Assembly: GCA_963544575.1 (NCBI GenBank)
Contig: CAUUFZ010000002.1
Location: forward strand, 62,001 to 126,000
DNA length: 64,000 nucleotides
Source of the DNA: Nanosyncoccus sp963544575
Lineage (GTDB): Bacteria; Patescibacteriota; Saccharimonadia; Saccharimonadales; Saccharimonadaceae
Reading direction: 5' to 3'
Below the pieces are notes generated by a model. The model was not told the origin of the DNA and made no database searches. It worked only from the letters and a program-made list of their open reading frames with translations. Both the position numbers and the translations under genes were made by a program. Shown here in pieces: positions 60,471-64,000 of the stretch. Each line of letters opens with the position of its first letter. Positions within the stretch are counted from its first letter, which is position 1.

Positions 60471-60476
60471 ATTTTA
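60471..60476 (-). promoter_or_regulatory. -10 element of a leaderless promoter (lepB)
   Basis: TAAAAT on the minus strand, 6 nt before the GTG start. Confidence 0.65.
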
Positions 60477-60491
60477 TCACGATTATGGTTC

Positions 60492-61691
60492 TTATTTTTG
60501 ATAATAATCACGCAAAAAATGTTTTTTGAATTCAAAAAAGTTTTGATTTAGGATGCTTTCGCGAATTTGTTCGGTGAGGCGAATGATGAAGCGTAAATTA
60601 TGGGCGGTAGCAAGATTGTAATATTGACGCTTGAGTTCTGGGTCACCGGATTTCCAAAGTGCACGTAGTTGTCCTCTGGTCCAACCGGCTTTACAGGTAG
60701 TACAGTCGCAATCGGCGTCAAGTAATTCGTTGCTGTCTTTAAATTTACGGAGGTTAATGTCGCCGTATTTGGTGTAGATTTTGCCGTGTCGAGCTTCACG
60801 TGTTGGCGCGACGCAGTCGAAAGTGTCGGCGCCCATTTCGGTACCAATCAAGATGTCATCAGGATGCGAGAGTCCCAGTAAGTGGCGAGGTTTATTTTCG
60901 GGTAATTCTTCATTGCACCAACGCAAAATTTCACCAAGATCTTCTTTGAGAAAGGCGCCACCAAGACCATAGCCATCAAATGGCATTTTGCCAAATTTTT
61001 TGGCCGTACTGCGCCTTAAATCTTCCCAGCGACCACCCTGTAGAACTCCATAAAGGCTTTGACGGTAGCCGAGTGAGTCACGTAATTTAAAATGCTCGTC
61101 GAGACTACGTTTAGCCCAACGTTCGGTGCGAGCAAGCGCCTCGACATTATATCCGTAACTGTCGGCTAAGGAAGTAAGTTCATCAAAAGCCATGTGAATA
61201 TCGGCGCCGATACGGCATTGAATCTGCATAGATTCTTCTGGGCCAATAAAATCCGGTTGACCATCGAAGGGGTCACGGAAATTAACCCCGTCTTCGGTAA
61301 CGTGGGCTAGGCGTTCTTGGTGGGCGGTATTAACTACACCACGCTCACGCTCCATGGAGACGACTTTGCCAAGGCCAGAACCGAGTGACATGACTTGGAA
61401 GCCACCAGAATCGGTGAGGGTCGGCCCATGCCAATTTGACCAGTTGGCTAAACCGCCAGCTTCCGCAATTTCGTGCGATTTGCGACGAAGGTGGTAACCA
61501 TTACTGAGCATGGCTTGGGCTTTAGTTTGATGCAATTCTTCTGGTGAAAGAAAACGAATGGCGCCGGTAGTACCAACCGCCATAAAGGCTGGAGTTTTAA
61601 TATCGCCATGTGGCGTATGAATAATTCCGGCACGACCAAGTGCGCCGGGAATACGTTCGTTAATTTCGAATGAGAAACCGGGAGTTGTCAT
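60492..61691 (-). CDS. tgt: tRNA-guanine transglycosylase
   Basis: 399 residues. Catalytic Asp in LTDSGGFQVMSLG, GVLQGG, nucleophile Asp in TFDCVAPTREARHGKIYT, zinc ligands CDCTTCK with a later His (ATAHNLRF). It exchanges G34 of GUN-anticodon tRNAs for a 7-deazaguanine. The substrate loop reads GLGGAFLKED, unlike the GGLAVGE of preQ1-specific bacterial enzymes. It is co-transcribed with a YhhQ-type transporter, 6 bases apart, pointing to salvage. Confidence 0.93.
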   Translation of the reverse strand: MTTPGFSFEINERIPGALGRAGIIHTPHGDIKTPAFMAVGTTGAIRFLSPEELHQTKAQAMLSNGYHLRRKSHEIAEAGGLANWSNWHGPTLTDSGGFQVMSLGSGLGKVVSMERERGVVNTAHQERLAHVTEDGVNFRDPFDGQPDFIGPEESMQIQCRIGADIHMAFDELTSLADSYGYNVEALARTERWAKRSLDEHFKLRDSLGYRQSLYGVLQGGRWEDLRRSTAKKFGKMPFDGYGLGGAFLKEDLGEILRWCNEELPENKPRHLLGLSHPDDILIGTEMGADTFDCVAPTREARHGKIYTKYGDINLRKFKDSNELLDADCDCTTCKAGWTRGQLRALWKSGDPELKRQYYNLATAHNLRFIIRLTEQIRESILNQNFFEFKKHFLRDYYQK

Positions 61692-61697
61692 AATTCT

Positions 61698-62381
61698 CTA
61701 TTTTTCAGACGCCTCTTCGGTGAGCTTTGCGGTTTCAACTTTATGGGCTGGAATGTATTTGCGGAGATTATTCACAATCAGAATTTCGACTGGTGACAAA
61801 ACGATTTCGATACCAATCCCGATAATATAAGCAAAAATTGCTTGATTTAGGAAATCAGAAAAAGCCAGGACGCCGAGGAAGGCGACGGTTTCGAAAACAA
61901 GTGTATCGAAAAAGTGAGCTACGAAAGAAGAGGTGAGAGCGCGAACGATGAAAAGTTTTTGACCAGTCTTTTGCTTAATTTTTTCGAAGATATAGTTGTT
62001 GGAAAACTGTGAAAATAGGTAGGCAGTGAGTGAACCAATAATAATACGTGGCGCAAAACCTAAGACGTTAGCAATTGATTCCTGCATGCCTTCAGTGCCA
62101 GCAAATGGTGGGAGGGCGATAACGATCCAAAAAGTGAGCGCAGCAATGATATTAACTAAGAGACTGCCGAGAATGATGTGCTTGGCGGTTTTGTGTCCGT
62201 AAAATTCAATGATAATATCACCGAGAATGTAGGAAATTGGAAAACTAATTACACCCCCGTCAACTGGAATGCCGAAGAGGTCCCAAAGCTTAGTCGCAGC
62301 CAAGTTTGAGATCAAAAGGATTCCAGCCGAAATTGCGGTGAAATAAATTAAGAGATTGCGTTTTCTAACTTGCTTGTCCAT
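61698..62381 (-). CDS. yhhQ: queuosine-precursor transporter (YhhQ/DUF165)
   Basis: 227 residues, six membrane helices. Family motifs are ISNLAATKLWDLFGIPVDGG, FPISYILGDIIIEFYG and SSFVAHFFDTLVFE. YhhQ proteins import queuine, preQ1 or preQ0. It lies directly upstream of tgt. No queuosine biosynthesis genes are in the window. Confidence 0.9.
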   Translation of the reverse strand: MDKQVRKRNLLIYFTAISAGILLISNLAATKLWDLFGIPVDGGVISFPISYILGDIIIEFYGHKTAKHIILGSLLVNIIAALTFWIVIALPPFAGTEGMQESIANVLGFAPRIIIGSLTAYLFSQFSNNYIFEKIKQKTGQKLFIVRALTSSFVAHFFDTLVFETVAFLGVLAFSDFLNQAIFAYIIGIGIEIVLSPVEILIVNNLRKYIPAHKVETAKLTEEASEK

Positions 62382-62382
62382 C

Positions 62383-62754
62383 CTAGAAATTAAGTTCTAC
62401 GGTTTCGCCGTCCTTAGTTTTAATAGAACCACGAACATTGGTGAGCTCGATAGCGGCAGAAGTTTCGTCGTAAGTTTTGCCGGTGGATTCGTAGGCTTTT
62501 TGGTTTAGCTCCTTGTCGGCAACAGTCTTAGCTTCGGCGGTAAAACGCATGAGGCCAAGTTCGTTGCTAAAGACATAGATTTCAACCTTAGGATTTTTTT
62601 CGATTTGAGCGTAAACTTGTTTGTTGGATTTGGTGCCAATGTAGAGGTGGCCGTCGAGAATACCAGCGGCATCGAAAATGCGTAGATGTGGCTGATCGCC
62701 ATCAGTAGTTGCAATATAAAACATTCCTTCAAGAAATGGTAAAACTTGTTCCAT
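62383..62754 (-). CDS. pyridoxamine 5'-phosphate oxidase-like flavoprotein
   Basis: 123 residues, split-barrel fold: FLEGMFYIATTDGDQPHLRIF, GHLYIGTKSNKQVYAQIEKNPKVEI. The size is that of small FMN- or F420-binding PNPOx-like proteins, not of true PdxH. Substrate unknown. Its stop is adjacent to the yhhQ start, so it heads the operon PNPOx-yhhQ-tgt; AAGGAAAA before the ATG. Confidence 0.87.
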   Translation of the reverse strand: MEQVLPFLEGMFYIATTDGDQPHLRIFDAAGILDGHLYIGTKSNKQVYAQIEKNPKVEIYVFSNELGLMRFTAEAKTVADKELNQKAYESTGKTYDETSAAIELTNVRGSIKTKDGETVELNF

Positions 62755-62876
62755 AGTAAATTTTTCCTTTTTAAGTGCTTATTAATTATGTGAGATTTTA
62801 GATGACTAGTCAAGCAAATCGGAGAGATTTGATTTTCGAGGCTTAGTCTATCTCTAGATGATGCTTAGAGTTTTAA

Positions 62877-63968
62877 TTATTTTTCATCATCGAGTGCAGC
62901 GCGAATATTGGCGGCTTCTTCGAAGAGGATTTTAATGCAGCCAGCGATCGGGATTGCCACAATACAACCAATCAAACCAAAAGCGTACATACCGATGGTG
63001 ATGGAAACTAAAATCGCAAGTGGCGGCAGATTGAGTCCCTTACCCTGAATGCGGGGGCCGATGATATTGTTTTCGATTTGCTGATAGATGAGGTAGAAAA
63101 TGAAGAAAGCGATAGCGGCGCCTGGAGCGTTGATGAAAAGTAGAGTGGTATTCAAGATACAGCCGATGACTGGACCAAACATTGGGATGAGGAAGAAGAG
63201 GAAGGAAATGAGGCCGAGAGGTACGGCAAGAGTAACTGGAAGATTGAAGATGAGAGTGATAACAAAAACGCCGAGCATAGTCATCAGGCCGTCGAGGAGA
63301 GCGATGAAGACTTGAGATGAAACGTAGGCGGCGACGACATTACTCATGCGACTAGTAACGTGCTGCCAGACTTTGGCGGATTTTTTATCTTTTACAGCCA
63401 TGACGCGCCAGAAGTCTTTTAACATGGTTGGTCCATCGAGCATAAAAAGAATAGTAAGCACAATGGTGAGGATAACACTGGTAATAATATTACTGATGGC
63501 ACCAATACTGCCGACGGCGATATTACTAATATTACCCAGCATCGTACTACTGAAACTCTTGATACCGGAAGTTAGGCTGTCTTGAAGATTGGAGATGCCA
63601 AAATAATTACCAATACCATTGATATCTAAATGATCAATAACTTCCGAAATCTTAGCAGGTGCGGTAGCGAGAAAATTAGAAACTTGCTCGACAATAACCG
63701 GGCCAATCACGCCCACGATAATGGTAAAAGCCAGAGCGATAGTAAAGACGGCTAATGCGGAAGAAAGTCCTGGGCGACTTTTACGCTTATCAATCTTGTC
63801 GATTTGCTTGGCGAGTGGATGGAGGGAAATCGCTAGAAAAGCGGAAATTCCGACGATAATTAGACCGCCGGCAGCTTTAATAATGAAAAATCCGGCGGCG
63901 GCAAAAGCGATTAAGACTAGCCAGAAGCGGACAAATGTTTTTGTGTCGATATCAATTGTGCGTGACAT
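62877..63968 (-). CDS. AI-2E family transporter
   Basis: 363 residues with about eight membrane helices. Typical features are the N-terminal pair (FWLVLIAFAAAGFFIIKAAGG), the amphipathic ISAFLAISLHPLAKQIDK, and the C-terminal IENNIIGPRIQGKGLNLPPLAILVSI. Members export autoinducer-2 or act as Na+/H+ antiporters; the exact role is not visible. GGAG before the ATG; its TATAAT lies further upstream, so it has a normal leader. Confidence 0.92.
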   Translation of the reverse strand: MSRTIDIDTKTFVRFWLVLIAFAAAGFFIIKAAGGLIIVGISAFLAISLHPLAKQIDKIDKRKSRPGLSSALAVFTIALAFTIIVGVIGPVIVEQVSNFLATAPAKISEVIDHLDINGIGNYFGISNLQDSLTSGIKSFSSTMLGNISNIAVGSIGAISNIITSVILTIVLTILFMLDGPTMLKDFWRVMAVKDKKSAKVWQHVTSRMSNVVAAYVSSQVFIALLDGLMTMLGVFVITLIFNLPVTLAVPLGLISFLFFLIPMFGPVIGCILNTTLLFINAPGAAIAFFIFYLIYQQIENNIIGPRIQGKGLNLPPLAILVSITIGMYAFGLIGCIVAIPIAGCIKILFEEAANIRAALDDEK

Positions 63969-64000
63969 ATACTCCTTTGTTTGATTATAACACTTAAAAA

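Noticed and set aside
1..64000. UGA reassigned to a sense codon
   Set aside because: All proteins are complete without reading through TGA and an RF2 gene is present; the data show TGA avoidance, not a sense codon.

Overview
The window looks like chromosomal DNA of a small-genome, peptidoglycan-bearing, fermentative bacterium of the Candidate Phyla Radiation, most probably Candidatus Saccharibacteria (TM7). This is inferred from gene content and protein style (MurD with a MurL-like partner, FtsEX with a coiled-coil/CHAP hydrolase, class III ribonucleotide reductase, L-lactate dehydrogenase, a DUF2207 protein with a glycine-rich tail, editing-less ProRS); no 16S gene is present. I read 58 protein genes, four tRNAs and no transposon, prophage or CRISPR array.

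Layout. 1-8.3 kb: the 3' end of a gene, a sortase with a very long N-terminal extension, tRNA-Leu, a small hydrolase, a two-gene P-type ATPase operon and a DUF2207 envelope protein. 8.3-13.9 kb: ldh, an unknown gene, exonuclease III, smpB, a GT4 glycosyltransferase and dus. 13.9-16.3 kb: an accessory-looking patch of small unknown genes, including a divergent pair with mirror-image promoters, and a TetR-like regulator. 16.3-23.5 kb: nrdD-nrdG under NrdR-type boxes, a cutinase-like secreted protein, a hydrolase and a glutaredoxin-like protein. 23.5-29.6 kb: ctpA-type protease, CHAP hydrolase, ftsX, ftsE, prfB, tRNA-Gln. 29.6-31.8 kb: a DUF262/DUF1524 GmrSD-like defence gene between two tRNA-Gln genes. 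31.8-39.6 kb: phosphatase, MurL-like, murD, M16 peptidase, secA. 39.6-45.4 kb: a fused GT2-GT39 glycosyltransferase, a Gly-rich membrane protein, a small winged-helix protein and an OmpR-type two-component system. 45.4-64 kb: translation and envelope housekeeping (hpf, serS, lysS, frr, proS, greA, rseP, tsf, rpsB, rpmE, prfA, prmC, htrA, lepB), then a queuosine salvage pair (tgt, yhhQ), a PNPOx-like protein and an AI-2E transporter.

Four patterns cut across the annotation. (1) Twelve genes have a TATAAT/TAAAAT/TAATAT -10 hexamer ending exactly 6 or 7 nt before the start codon (a thirteenth at 8 nt), which predicts leaderless mRNAs. (2) All 58 genes end in TAA (47) or TAG (11) and none in TGA, although an RF2 gene is present. 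(3) Several genes are followed by tandem, diverged copies of their own 3' end, each carrying a stop codon; two cases keep the reading of the C-terminal residues. (4) Two copies of TTAAAG-N5-TTAAAG, an OmpR/PhoB-type operator pattern, sit upstream of the glycosyltransferase and of the winged-helix/two-component genes, suggesting a self-contained regulon.
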